DNA of 64,000 nucleotides, from contig JACRDF010000052.1 of the NCBI GenBank assembly GCA_016212925.1, forward strand, positions 228,274 through 292,273, given 5' to 3'. This document shows, piece by piece, positions 18,184-27,149 of this stretch. The DNA is from Desulfomonile tiedjei. GTDB lineage: Bacteria; Desulfobacterota; Desulfomonilia; Desulfomonilales; Desulfomonilaceae. The notes beneath the pieces are model-generated. The model worked only from the letters and a program-made list of their open reading frames with translations. It did no database searches and had not been told where the DNA came from. The translations under genes were made by a program, and so were the position numbers. Within the stretch, counting starts at the first letter, position 1. Each line of letters opens with the position of its first letter.

Positions 18184-19017
18184 ATGGAAACAAAGACTCA
18201 GAAGAAATACAATATTACCGTTTATGTACGCCGCTTTGACCCTGATAAGGACGCCGCACCCAGGCAGCAACAATATACGATTCAAATCGAGAAGGGGTTG
18301 ACTGTCCTCGATGCGTTGAACCTGATCAAACAGACCCAAGATCCCACGGTCGGTTTCCGGTTTTCCTGCCGCATGGGCGTTTGTGGCTCGTGCGGAATGC
18401 TCATAAACGGCAAACCGGGATTGGCCTGCAACACGCAGGTTCTCGATGTGACGGAATCCGCACTGACGCTGGCGCCCCTGCCCAATTTCTCCATTATCAG
18501 AGACCTGGTAGCTGATCTGGTCCCCATGTTTGGGGTCCTCACCGGCGTTCAGCCTTACATCCAGAGAAGCGATGTGGAAGAAATGGAAAATCCGACAAGG
18601 GAATATTTCCAGACGCCTCACCAGTTGGAAGAATTCCTGCAATTCACCTACTGCATAAAATGCGGTTCCTGCATGGCCGCGTGTCCGACAATGGCCACCG
18701 ACAAGGAGTATCTGGGGCCGATGCCGTTAACGCAGGCCTACAGGTACAACACGGATTCCCGCGACGATGCCGCGGACGCGCGCAGGGAAATAGTGTCGTC
18801 GTGCCACGCTATTTTTAACTGCCACTATGCTGCGGAATGCTCCAACGTTTGTCCCAAGGGAGTTGATCCTGCGCGGGCGATTCAGCTTATGAAAAAGGAT
18901 CTGGTGCTCCGATACTTCGGCCTGCGCAAGAAGAAGTGCGCGCATGTTCACGAAGGCCCTTCTCAGTCGGATTATAAGCCGAAGATCGAGGCCCCTCCAT
19001 TCACCGTGGACCAGTGA
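18184..19017 (+). CDS. sdhB: Succinate dehydrogenase iron-sulfur subunit
   Basis: This 277-residue subunit has the plant-type [2Fe-2S] loop CRMGVCGSCGMLINGKPGLAC and the [4Fe-4S] motif CIKCGSCMAACP. A third cluster region contains CHYAAECSNVCPKG, which follows the usual CX5CX3CP pattern of the [3Fe-4S] site. One extra cysteine lies seven residues upstream (SSCHAIFNC). It passes electrons between SdhA flavin and the membrane quinone site. ATG 18184 follows GGAAGGA; the longer frame overlaps sdhD and is not needed. Last gene of the operon. Confidence 0.93.
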   Translation: METKTQKKYNITVYVRRFDPDKDAAPRQQQYTIQIEKGLTVLDALNLIKQTQDPTVGFRFSCRMGVCGSCGMLINGKPGLACNTQVLDVTESALTLAPLPNFSIIRDLVADLVPMFGVLTGVQPYIQRSDVEEMENPTREYFQTPHQLEEFLQFTYCIKCGSCMAACPTMATDKEYLGPMPLTQAYRYNTDSRDDAADARREIVSSCHAIFNCHYAAECSNVCPKGVDPARAIQLMKKDLVLRYFGLRKKKCAHVHEGPSQSDYKPKIEAPPFTVDQ

Positions 19018-19272
19018 GGCGGAATTTGACGAGAAGGTAGCCTTATACCCATGCGCTTACTAACCGGTGAAATGAATTCCCTGTTCCACGACAAGCCTAG
19101 GTGACCCTGTAGGGGCAGACCTGCGTGTCTGCCCTCTATTTGGGCGCACACGCAGGTGCGCGCCGTACACGGGCCCCCTGTACTCAATGGTTTTGAGACA
19201 GCCTCCAGGCCGCGTCCCAGTGCCGGATCATCTAGAAGTATCAGGAGATCCTGACAGGCCGTTCATCAGCTT
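19018..19272. repeat. Intergenic region with small palindromic repeat
   Basis: At 19110-19133 GGGCAGAC and GTCTGCCC form a hairpin. It is followed by GGGCGCACACGCAGGTGCGCGCC at 19141-19163, a second imperfect palindrome. The pair looks like a dispersed REP-like sequence. It could also end the sdh transcript, but there is no T run. Confidence 0.5.
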
Positions 19273-19587
19273 CTAGGACCCTGACAGTCCTTCCCGGTAG
19301 ACGAAAACGTAGTCCTCGTCGTTAATGTCCACAGAGTATCTGCCGCCCCGTGACTCCGCGTACACCAGCCAGGTCGGCTTTTCCGTGCCGCAACAGGTTA
19401 CGTCCGGCGCATACCGGCCGGATTTCTTGTCGAACCAGGACAGGAGCACGGGATCTGTGGTCAGCTCCTTGGCCCTTCTATCTGCAATTGCTTTTGCGTC
19501 ATAAAAAGTCAACTCGCCCTTATCTTTGGTCCGTACTTCAATGGGATCAGCCAACATCTCTCTGGTAATGAATTTGCAGTCGAACAT
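19273..19587 (-). CDS. Small conserved-looking hypothetical protein
   Basis: This 104-residue soluble protein has the segments LSWFDKKSGRYAPDV, CCGTEKPTWLVYAESRGG and VDINDEDYVFVYREG. It resembles what I recall as the archaeal and deltaproteobacterial AF1514-like family of unknown function; this recall is uncertain. Two adjacent cysteines (TCCG) are present. The start at 19587 (MFDCKF) has AAGGAG upstream, so the longer frame is not used. It stands alone. Confidence 0.65.
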   Translation of the reverse strand: MFDCKFITREMLADPIEVRTKDKGELTFYDAKAIADRRAKELTTDPVLLSWFDKKSGRYAPDVTCCGTEKPTWLVYAESRGGRYSVDINDEDYVFVYREGLSGS

Positions 19588-19844
19588 GGTTTTCTCCTTG
19601 TCAATAACAGCTTGGACAAGCTCAAATGGCATGTACAGCCGCGCTTGGAAATGGTCGGCGGTTTCGAGAGGCTCTTGCCTCCTATTCTAGTAATTAATCA
19701 TGCCCGCGCTGATGTGACAGGGCAGGGCGGACGATTTATGCCAAACTTTGAATGCGACCCGGTACCGGCTAAGAAATGGTCTATTGCCGGTTCTAGGATG
19801 GACAATGCCGCTGCATGCTTCTATACTAACGGCAAATTCAACTT

Positions 19845-21095
19845 ATGGAGAAGATTGTCTTGGACCACGTCTTGAAACAAATCGCCCTTGAAGAGGGCGT
19901 GGATGAACGAACTTTCGAGCAAAGCTTCGTCAAAGGTCGGATAGCAGTCTGCAAGGCTCCGCCTACGGGCAAGCCCCTCGCGGTCGGGGAAAACCTTCGT
20001 GTGAAAGTCAATACCAACATTGGCACGTCGGGCGACGTTCATGACGAGGACCTGGAATTGCGTAAGCTGGAAACGGCAGTTAAAGCCGGCACCGATGCGG
20101 TAATGGATCTGTCCACAGGCGGCGACCTGCGGTCTGTGCGACGAAAGATAGTCCGGAGTTCACCGGTCCCCGTGGGATCGGTCCCGATCTATGAGGCTCT
20201 TGTCGAATCGGTTCGCAAACGCGGCGGTGTGGAGCGAATGGAACCCGAAGAAATGCTCGACGCGATCCGCCTGCACGGGGAAGACGGCATAAGCTTTGTC
20301 ACCGTCCACTGCGGCGTCACGCTTTCGGCTCTAGCGCATCTGGAAAACAAGCCCAGAGTTTGCGGTATAGTGAGCCGAGGTGGAAGCTTTCTGGCCAAGT
20401 GGATGCGGGCCAACAAAAAAGAAAATCCCTTGTTCGAGCGATACGATGAGGTGCTGGATATCTGCGAGCAGTACGGAATGGTCATCAGCCTCGGTGACGG
20501 CCTCAGACCCGGAGCTATTGCAGACTCGATGGATCAGGCCCAGGTGGAAGAGCTGGTGACGCTGGGGCAATTGAACCGCCGTGCCCGTGAAAGAGGCGTG
20601 CAAGCCATAATCGAGGGGCCGGGACATGTGCCTCTGGATCAGATACCCGCTCAAATGATGATGCAGAAGAAGTTGTGCGACAATGCGCCCTTCTACGTGC
20701 TCGGGCCTCTGGTCACCGACATTGCGCCGGGACTGGATCATATAACCTCTGCAATCGGAGGGGCCGTGGCAGCTATGCACGGGGCTGATTTCCTATGCTA
20801 TGTGACTCCTTCGGAGCATCTGGGCTTACCGGACGTGAACGACGTGCGAATGGGCGTGCTTGCCGCTCGCGTCGCCGGACACGCCGCGGACATTGTTCGC
20901 GGGAGGCGCGATGCGTGGGAATGGGACGAGAAAATGAGCCGGGCCCGGAAGAACCGCGAGTGGGACGAACAAATCAGATTAGCCCTCGATCCTGACCTTG
21001 CACGGGAAATCCGTGGACGCACATGCAAGGAAGACCACGAAACATGCACCATGTGCGGGGATCTGTGCGCGTATAAGGCGGACTCCATCGGGTGA
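19845..21095 (+). CDS. thiC: Short ThiC-family radical SAM enzyme (ThiC or BzaF-like)
   Basis: This 416-residue protein has ThiC-family landmarks: KVNTNIGTSGD, VMDLSTGGD, PVPVGSVPIYEAL, FVTVHCGV, GDGLRPG and IEGPGHVPLDQIPA. It ends with the C-terminal cluster motif CTMCGDLC (CX2CX3C). ThiC converts aminoimidazole ribotide to the thiamine pyrimidine; the relative BzaF makes 5-hydroxybenzimidazole for cobamides from the same substrate. The family's usual N-terminal TQLEAARxGIIT block is missing because an in-frame stop lies five codons upstream. There is no clear ribosome-binding site and no thiamine (TPP) riboswitch in the 257 bases before it. ThiC is the default call; BzaF cannot be excluded. 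Standing alone, it gets no help from neighbours. Confidence 0.8.
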   Translation: MEKIVLDHVLKQIALEEGVDERTFEQSFVKGRIAVCKAPPTGKPLAVGENLRVKVNTNIGTSGDVHDEDLELRKLETAVKAGTDAVMDLSTGGDLRSVRRKIVRSSPVPVGSVPIYEALVESVRKRGGVERMEPEEMLDAIRLHGEDGISFVTVHCGVTLSALAHLENKPRVCGIVSRGGSFLAKWMRANKKENPLFERYDEVLDICEQYGMVISLGDGLRPGAIADSMDQAQVEELVTLGQLNRRARERGVQAIIEGPGHVPLDQIPAQMMMQKKLCDNAPFYVLGPLVTDIAPGLDHITSAIGGAVAAMHGADFLCYVTPSEHLGLPDVNDVRMGVLAARVAGHAADIVRGRRDAWEWDEKMSRARKNREWDEQIRLALDPDLAREIRGRTCKEDHETCTMCGDLCAYKADSIG

Positions 21096-21471
21096 ATTCA
21101 CGCGTGGATGCAAGACGGGTCACAGAACTCTTTGCAGCGAACAGTTCTCAGTAAGAATGGAACCAGCAATCTACTCGGACTGTGGCACGGGCACAGCATA
21201 GAGGCTGTCAACAAGGTTACAGATCGTGCCGAATTGTAGGACGAATTCCCCTCATCCTGTCCTTCTCCCGGAGGGAGAAGGGACTCCAAAGCGGTCCCTA
21301 ACAGCCCCCTCTCCCTCTGGGAGAGGGTTGGGGTGAGGGCGGCACAACGGGGAGATGGGTGTGAGGCGAGCTGTGCTCGCCGTCATAGAACTCGCCTGGC
21401 CGGCATGCCCTCCCTGCGGATTGATACCAGTTCGCTTTCAAACGGCGCAGACCACCTTGGATCAAAAACAG

Positions 21472-21560
21472 CACTGACCTGGTTCCCAGGTCAGTGGCAC
21501 CCAACAGCCAATCAATATCGGCCCAGGGGTGCCACGGACCTGGGCTTTGGCAGGTCCGTG
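21472..21560. repeat. Two hairpins related to the 192-bp repeat ends
   Basis: CACTGACCTGG (21472-21482) pairs perfectly with CCAGGTCAGTG (21486-21496) and is followed by GCACCCA, like the right end of the 192-bp element. After about 25 bases comes GGGTGCCACGGACCTG (from 21528) pairing with CAGGTCCGTG (21551-21560), like its left end. The first hairpin carries a paired substitution (CACTG/CAGTG instead of CACGG/CCGTG) that preserves the stem. Confidence 0.8.
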
Positions 21561-21705
21561 TCTGATTCACCTGAATATTCATTGTTTGACGGCACAGTGG
21601 TATGAGTCAAAAACTGCTGCACAGACGTTGCCGAAACAGCACCCCAGGAGTTTCAAAATCCCCCGGCGTCGGGAAAATATCACGGGTTCCCACATCAAAC
21701 GTAGT

Positions 21706-21767
21706 TTGTAGGGCGAGCCGTGCCCGCCATCCTAGAATTCCCGTGGCGGGAACGGCCCGCCCTACAA
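21706..21767. repeat. Inverted repeat of TTGTAGGGCG type
   Basis: The left arm (21706-21728, beginning TTGTAGGGCGAGCC) and the right arm (21745-21767, ending GGCCCGCCCTACAA) match at 21 of 23 positions as reverse complements. A related pair in the opposite order lies at 60412-60476. Confidence 0.75.
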
Positions 21768-21859
21768 TATGTGGTCTCTTCGGCTCGGAGCAGGAATCGG
21801 GCACCGGGGCTGCTCGTAAAGCACCATTGCCTCAGTAGGCGACAACGCTAGAAAATTAC

Positions 21860-21914
21860 AGGAGTTTTTGGGGAGGGGTCCGGGGAGGGCGTTTTTGCAG
21901 AAACGCCCTCCCCG
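21860..21914 (-). repeat. Hairpin-plus-tail 3' element after purA, probable terminator
   Basis: CGGGGAGGGCGTTT (21881-21894) and AAACGCCCTCCCCG (21901-21914) form a perfect 14-bp stem starting 17 bases after the purA stop. In the direction of transcription it is followed by the tail GACCCCTCCCCAAAAACTCC. The same hairpin-plus-tail follows the thiolase stop at 35233-35287 in the same relative orientation. Confidence 0.75.
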
Positions 21915-21930
21915 GATACTCTTGCAGTTT

Positions 21931-23220
21931 CTAAAACGGCGATTTTCGCAGGATGCTTTGCTCTCTGCCGGGGCCTACGGAAACCAAGGTTACAGGCACG
22001 GCGGTCAGGTGTTCTATGGTTTCGACGTAGTCCCGTGCTCCCTTGGGCAGGTCATCGAAGGACCTGCATTCGTGAAGCGGCTCGTCCCACCCTTTTAATT
22101 CCCTGTACTTAGGTTCCAGGCGTTCCAGGTCACTTATTTCGGCAGGGACCCTGTCTATAACCTTTCCGTCCAACTTATAACCGGTACAGATACGCAGGGG
22201 TGAGATGCCTGTCAGCACGTCCATTTTTGTCAGAGCTATGCCGTTCAAACCGTTTAAGCGGATGCTGTGGTTTACCACGACCAGGTCCAGCCAGCCGCAT
22301 CGACGCGGCCGTCCTGTTGTGGCTCCGTATTCCGCACCGGTCTCCCGTATCTCTTCTCCGAGTTTGTTGTTCAGCTCGGTCGGAAACCCGCCTTGGCCCA
22401 CACGAGTGGAATAAGCCTTCACTACACCCCAGACGCTCTCCAAGCGATTGGGGCTGACGCCCGATCCACAGCAGACATTTCCTGCCACAACATTTGAAGA
22501 TGTCACAAAGGGATATGTCCCGTGATCGATGTCCAGGAGTGTGCCCTGCGCACCCTCGAACAGAACGTGATGGCCTTCCGCTACCCGTTGCTGGAGCACC
22601 TGCGCGGCATCGGTGATGTGCGGCTTAAGCTGTTTCCCGTAATCGAGGTATTCCTTGACAACCTCATCCGGATCGAGCTTCGCGCGTTTGAACCTGTGTT
22701 CGATGAGGAAATTCTTTTCTTCAAGCGCCGCGGTCACTCGCTGCCGGAGTTTCTCCGGTCTCAGTAGATCTCCCATTCGGATGCCCATGCGCGATGCCTT
22801 GTCTTCGTACGCCGGGCCTATCCCTCTGCCTGTAGTTCCGATTTTTGCACTGCCCAGGATCTCTTCGCGACCTTGGTCGATAACCCTGTGGTAGGGCATG
22901 ATCACGTGCGCGCGTTCGGATATGATCAGTTGGCTATCCTTTTTGAAATGCCCTCTTTTACGCAGTTCATCTTTCTCGCGAAGAAGGACCGCAGGATCAA
23001 CCACGAGGCCGTTTCCGATAACATTGAGCGTATCAGGATAGAGTATTCCGGATGGGATAAGATGAACGATAACCTGCTCTCCGCCTACTTTCAAAGTATG
23101 TCCGGCATTGCTGCCGCCTTGAAATCGAACCACCACGTCTGCTCGACTGGTCAACAGGTCAACGATCTTCCCTTTGCCTTCGTCACCCCATTGAGTTCCA
23201 ACTATGACAAGAGTTCCCAA
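21931..23220 (-). CDS. purA: Adenylosuccinate synthetase
   Basis: This 429-residue GTP-dependent enzyme joins aspartate to IMP, the first committed step to AMP. It shows the GTP loop and catalytic start GTQWGDEGKGKIVD, GGSNAGHT, the IMP-site segment IGTTGRGIGPAYEDK, FEGAQGTLLDIDHGTYPFVTSSN and TTGRPRRCGW. Length is normal for the family. It starts 65 bases after serA on the same strand, so serC-serA-purA may be co-transcribed. A hairpin-plus-tail element follows the stop. Confidence 0.97.
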   Translation of the reverse strand: MGTLVIVGTQWGDEGKGKIVDLLTSRADVVVRFQGGSNAGHTLKVGGEQVIVHLIPSGILYPDTLNVIGNGLVVDPAVLLREKDELRKRGHFKKDSQLIISERAHVIMPYHRVIDQGREEILGSAKIGTTGRGIGPAYEDKASRMGIRMGDLLRPEKLRQRVTAALEEKNFLIEHRFKRAKLDPDEVVKEYLDYGKQLKPHITDAAQVLQQRVAEGHHVLFEGAQGTLLDIDHGTYPFVTSSNVVAGNVCCGSGVSPNRLESVWGVVKAYSTRVGQGGFPTELNNKLGEEIRETGAEYGATTGRPRRCGWLDLVVVNHSIRLNGLNGIALTKMDVLTGISPLRICTGYKLDGKVIDRVPAEISDLERLEPKYRELKGWDEPLHECRSFDDLPKGARDYVETIEHLTAVPVTLVSVGPGREQSILRKSPF

Positions 23221-23285
23221 AATTTCACGCCTTTCTATATCATTCTTGAAGGCCGAATAAGATCGGCCTGGGCGCCGACCGCGAG

Positions 23286-24887
23286 CTATTGATCCAAGAT
23301 CACTTGCTTCACGGTCAGAATCCCGTCAATTTTTCGAATAGCATCCAGTGTGCCCTCTTCGGCCGGCGTGTCGATGTTTATGATCGACATGGCGCTCCCC
23401 CCCACACGATCGCGTGAAAGGTTCATCTGGGCTATGTTGATTCCGGCCGCGGCCAAAACGCCCGACATTCCGGCGATCATCCCCGGTATGTCCTTGTTGG
23501 TCACAATGAGCATTGGTCCCGCAGGCACCGCCTCTGTAACGAATCTGTCAATGCCGATTATTCGGGGTTCGTGGCCTATTCTACTGATCAGCGCGCCCTG
23601 CACACTTCGTAGGCTTCCATCCTTGGCTTTGACTCTGATCTCCAGGGCGGAACCGTGATTTGCGCTTTCCGTCAAGGTGGTCTGTGAAACCCGAATACCT
23701 CGGTCCCGAGCGATCATGGGCGCGTTAACCTGGTTGACCTCCTGGCCCTCAAATCCGGAGAGCAACCCAACCAGGGCCGCGTTTGTTATGGGCTCGAAAT
23801 CCCACCCTGCAACTTCCCCACTGTAAATCATTTCCAGGTCCACAATGCCTTGCGGGGTCAAACCGGCTAAAAACTGGGCCAGCCTGCGCGCGAGATCCAG
23901 GTAAGGGCCTACCTTGAGGCTCAACTTCGCGTCCATCGTTGGCAAATTCACGGCATTTCTGGCCACGCCCTTCTCGAGGAAATCAATGATTTGTTCTGCG
24001 ATTGCCACGGCCACGTTGATCTGAGCTTCGCTGGTGGATGCCCCCAGGTGAGGCGTGGTAACGACATTGGGGTGCATAACAAGAGGGTGCTTTTCAGGCG
24101 AGCCGGCCGCCAGCACATCAAGCGCGGCCGCTGCAACCTTTCCCGATTCCAATGCCGCCAACAAGGCATCTTCGTTGATGATGCCTCCGCGAGCACAATT
24201 GACTACGATGACCCCATTCTTCATGCTCGAGAAAGCATCCGCATCAACCATGTCCCGTGTGTCGTCATTCAGAGGCGTGTGCACGGTTATGACATCGGAA
24301 CGCCGAAAGATCTCCTCCAGGTCGGCAAGAGTCACACCCATATTGGCGGCCGCTTCTTCGCTTGTAACAGGATCGTACCCCAGCACATTCATCTTCAATC
24401 CGCGTGAGGCTAATCTTGCCACCAGGCCTCCAACTTTGCCCAGGCCTATTATCCCGAGGGTCCGTCCGGTCATCTCTCGGCCCTGGAACTTCTTTTTCTC
24501 CCACTTCCCTTCTTTCATGGAGGCCACGGCTTGAGGTATGTGCCGGTGCGCGGCCATGATCATGGCTATGGAATGTTCCGCGGTAGCCATAGAGTTTCCG
24601 CCCGGAGTGTTCATCACCACTATACCTCGCCGCGTAGCCTCTACCACGTCCACGTTGTCCAATCCGGTGCCGGCCCTTCCCACTACCTTCAATTGCGTGG
24701 CGGCTTCGAGCACTTCTTTGGTCACCTTGGTAGCGCTGCGTATAACCAGGGCGTGGTAATCTCCCAGGATCGCTTTCAACTCATCCTGGCTAAGACCCAT
24801 TTTCACGTCTACGGCAAAGCCCTCTCGCCCCGCGAATCGGTCAATCCCCTGCTGATGAACGTTGTCTGAAACAAGAATACGGTACAT
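23286..24887 (-). CDS. serA: D-3-phosphoglycerate dehydrogenase, long form with ACT domain
   Basis: This 533-residue enzyme oxidises 3-phosphoglycerate in the first step of serine synthesis. The NAD-binding GLGKVGGLVARLA loop, the VNCARGGIINEDAL segment and the HLGAST catalytic-histidine region are visible. An intervening domain and a C-terminal ACT domain (from about residue 455, MLIVTNKDIPGMIAGMSGVLAA) mark the long SerA type, in which serine usually inhibits through the ACT domain. The start at 24887 (MYRILVSDN) has GAGGA upstream; the longer frame adds unrelated sequence. It follows serC by about 160 bases. Confidence 0.96.
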   Translation of the reverse strand: MYRILVSDNVHQQGIDRFAGREGFAVDVKMGLSQDELKAILGDYHALVIRSATKVTKEVLEAATQLKVVGRAGTGLDNVDVVEATRRGIVVMNTPGGNSMATAEHSIAMIMAAHRHIPQAVASMKEGKWEKKKFQGREMTGRTLGIIGLGKVGGLVARLASRGLKMNVLGYDPVTSEEAAANMGVTLADLEEIFRRSDVITVHTPLNDDTRDMVDADAFSSMKNGVIVVNCARGGIINEDALLAALESGKVAAAALDVLAAGSPEKHPLVMHPNVVTTPHLGASTSEAQINVAVAIAEQIIDFLEKGVARNAVNLPTMDAKLSLKVGPYLDLARRLAQFLAGLTPQGIVDLEMIYSGEVAGWDFEPITNAALVGLLSGFEGQEVNQVNAPMIARDRGIRVSQTTLTESANHGSALEIRVKAKDGSLRSVQGALISRIGHEPRIIGIDRFVTEAVPAGPMLIVTNKDIPGMIAGMSGVLAAAGINIAQMNLSRDRVGGSAMSIINIDTPAEEGTLDAIRKIDGILTVKQVILDQ

Positions 24888-25050
24888 CAATCTAATCCTC
24901 TCCAGGTCAGGAGGATCAAGGAGGATCCATGAAAAACCGGACCTCGGCCGTGGGGCAAGTCCGTGAAAGACGCATTCGCATCCCCACGCGGCAAACGTTT
25001 CCGCACGTAGCAAAACATCCGCCTCGAACAGGCCCCCTGACGGGCAAGTC

Positions 25051-26136
25051 TCACCCGTTCTTTTGTTCGAAAACTCTCATGAAATCTACAAGTGCCTGAA
25101 CCACGTCAAGTCCTATCGCATTATATATGGAAGCTCGGCATCCGCCGACAGAGCGATGACCTTTCAGGCCACCCATTCCGTTTGCCAGTGCTTCGGCCAC
25201 GAATTTCTTTTCCAGGTCCTCATCGGCCAGACGGAACGTGACGTTCATCATGGATCGGCTGTCAGAGTCGGCAGTCCCTTTATAAAAACCGCTCTTGTCG
25301 ATTGCCCCGTAGATCAGGTCCGCCTTTTGTTTGTTGATCTTGGCCATAGCCTCAAGCCCGCCGACTGTCTCTTCCAGCCACTTTAGCACCACCTGAACCA
25401 TGTAAATGGCCACGCAGGGTGGGGTATTGTACAGAGAATTCTTTTCCGCAAATGTCGTGTAGCGCAGCATGGTAGGGATGTCTTTGGGCGACCTCTCCAG
25501 CATGTCATCCCTGATAATCACAAGGGTGACACCCGCGGGGCCCAGGTTCTTCTGCGCACCGGCATAAATCAGACCGAACGGGCGCGGATCAAAAGGCTTT
25601 GATAGCATGTCCGATGACATGTCCGACACTAGAGGGACTTGTCCCGCGTCGGGGAATTTCTGCCACTGTGTTCCTTTTATGGTGTTGTTTGACGTAAAGT
25701 GCAAATAGGCCGCACCCGGAGACACTGAGAAGTCCTTCGGAATGTACCGAAAGTCCCTGTCCTTGCTGGACGCGATAACCTTATGGGGCTTGTTGAGTAT
25801 CTGTACTTCGGCGATGGCCTTTGTAGCCCACGTGCCTGTATTAATGTAGTCGGCAGACGACCCGTCCGGGATCAGATTCATCGGGATCATGCTGAACTGC
25901 AGGCTTGCACCACCCTGCAAGAAAAGCACTTTGAAATTTTCCGGCAGCTTCAGCAATCGCTTGATACGTGCCACAGCATCGTTCAGCACGTCTTCGAATA
26001 CGGCCGAGCGATGGCTGACTTCAGCAATGGACATTCCCGAGTCCTTGAAATTGAGAAACCCTTCCCTGACCTCTTCCAGAACCTGGAGCGGCAAGGCTGC
26101 CGGACCGGGGCCAAAGTTGTGGATACGAGCGGCCAT
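25051..26136 (-). CDS. serC: Phosphoserine aminotransferase
   Basis: This 361-residue PLP-dependent enzyme converts 3-phosphohydroxypyruvate to phosphoserine. Family marks are the N-terminal HNFGPGPAALP, LFLQGGASLQFSMIPMNL, the PLP-lysine region YAGAQKNLGPAG, and the C-terminal GLKGHRSVGGCRASIYNA. Length is normal. It is the first gene of the probable serC-serA-purA group, and the ATG has a GGAGG box. Confidence 0.96.
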   Translation of the reverse strand: MAARIHNFGPGPAALPLQVLEEVREGFLNFKDSGMSIAEVSHRSAVFEDVLNDAVARIKRLLKLPENFKVLFLQGGASLQFSMIPMNLIPDGSSADYINTGTWATKAIAEVQILNKPHKVIASSKDRDFRYIPKDFSVSPGAAYLHFTSNNTIKGTQWQKFPDAGQVPLVSDMSSDMLSKPFDPRPFGLIYAGAQKNLGPAGVTLVIIRDDMLERSPKDIPTMLRYTTFAEKNSLYNTPPCVAIYMVQVVLKWLEETVGGLEAMAKINKQKADLIYGAIDKSGFYKGTADSDSRSMMNVTFRLADEDLEKKFVAEALANGMGGLKGHRSVGGCRASIYNAIGLDVVQALVDFMRVFEQKNG

Positions 26137-26262
26137 TTGTTTCTACCTCCTGGCGGGGACAATGATGAAGTGGCTGAAATAAACAATATAATCTACCCTA
26201 TCCCGTGCGCAGATTTCAACACAAATCGCCGAACAGGCAGGATTGAGAAACCGGGGACTTTC

Positions 26263-26673
26263 TCATTCTGAAGGCTCTTTGGAAGGGATGGTATCAAAAC
26301 GGCCCGGGTCAGATTCCACATCCGGTTTGGTCCGATCCGGGTCCGTATTTATGACAAGCCAGCGCCACGGGCCTGCCGTGTCCGGCGTGAATTCGAATGA
26401 GGTCCTTCCCTGCGGAACCTTCAGCAAAACGTATGTGCCCGACGGCCTTATGAAAACAACATAGTAGCCCTTCCCGGAGCCTTCTTCAGGAGGGCAGGTC
26501 CAACTGAACAACCCCGCCTTACCCAACTCTATAGGCCCCACCCTATCGAGCATCGGCTTGCACACCTGGTTGGCCTGGTCTTGCGCTGCGACTCGTCGGG
26601 TAGGCGCGACGAACCACGCGGAAGTCAGAAGCAAACAGAAGCTAGTGATGATCACCGAAGCTCTTGTATTCAT
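26263..26673 (-). CDS. Exported small protein of unknown function
   Basis: This 136-residue protein has an N-terminal signal peptide (MNTRASVIITSFCLLLTSAWF, cleavage near RVAAQ). The mature part of about 105 residues contains two cysteines and a fibronectin-like sounding region (SWTCPPEEGSGKGYYVVFIRPSGTYVLLKV), suggesting a small beta-sandwich. I do not recognise the family. The ATG at 26673 was chosen because the signal peptide begins there; no strong ribosome-binding site is seen. It lies just upstream of serC on the same strand, with a gap of about 125 bases. Confidence 0.6.
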   Translation of the reverse strand: MNTRASVIITSFCLLLTSAWFVAPTRRVAAQDQANQVCKPMLDRVGPIELGKAGLFSWTCPPEEGSGKGYYVVFIRPSGTYVLLKVPQGRTSFEFTPDTAGPWRWLVINTDPDRTKPDVESDPGRFDTIPSKEPSE

Positions 26674-27149
26674 TGCAGTATTCAAGGGGCGGTTGCCCCC
26701 TTGACTGACTCCTCGCTTGGTTCGCATCCGGCCACTGAGTTTAAGGTCAGCTCCGCGATGGATTAGTTTCGCCGTTTCCCAGACTAGCCAAAAGCATCTG
26801 TTGTCGAAAGAAGTTAGCCCATCTTTTTAATCTTGGCAAGGCATATCAAGAGCTTCGGGTATCCATTCACTTACGGGTGGAAAAGATTGTCATTGCGAAC
26901 GTAGAGAAGCAATCTCAGCGTTTGAAGGCAGAGATTGCTTTCCCGCGGAACGCGGGATTTCACTCCTCGCATTGACAAAGAACGGCAATTGCCCCCGCAT
27001 AAGTGAATGATCACAGTTTCAGCCCGGTGCCTCGGGGTCCAATATATAAAGTAATTTCTAGATAATTGATACAATATATGAATGTCGCTTGACATTTTAT
27101 GCATTGTATTCTATAAAAAAGCTGCCATTGCCTATATGAGGTGATTACC
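26674..27149. other. Divergent intergenic region with a palindromic repeat
   Basis: This stretch of about 475 bases has no gene. It contains the repeat at 26887-26976, listed separately. AT-rich sequence at 27040-27120 upstream of the 27150 gene is a likely promoter region. Confidence 0.55.
26887..26976. repeat. CATTGCGA...GAAGCAATCTC palindromic repeat (copy 1)
   Basis: TGTCATTGCGAAC..GAAGCAATCTC is followed after about 14 bases by GAGATTGCTT and then CACTCCTCGCATTGACA, forming a long imperfect hairpin. A second copy in the same orientation is at 63905-63983. Sequences of this kind occur as dispersed repeats in many bacterial genomes. Confidence 0.8.

Larger units (their letters stand above)
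21096..21859. repeat. Repeat-rich intergenic region after thiC
   Basis: No gene was seen in this stretch. It holds several palindromic repeats: CCTCATCC...GGAGGGAGAAGG at 21248-21290; CCCCTCTCCC/GGGAGAGGG with GGTGAGGG at 21304-21339, a type found widely in bacteria; paired hairpins at 21472-21560 listed separately; and an inverted pair at 21706-21767 listed separately. Confidence 0.7.

Noticed and set aside
19588..19844. Possible thiamine riboswitch before thiC
   Set aside because: The conserved CTGAGA and ACCTGATCTGG-type blocks are absent.
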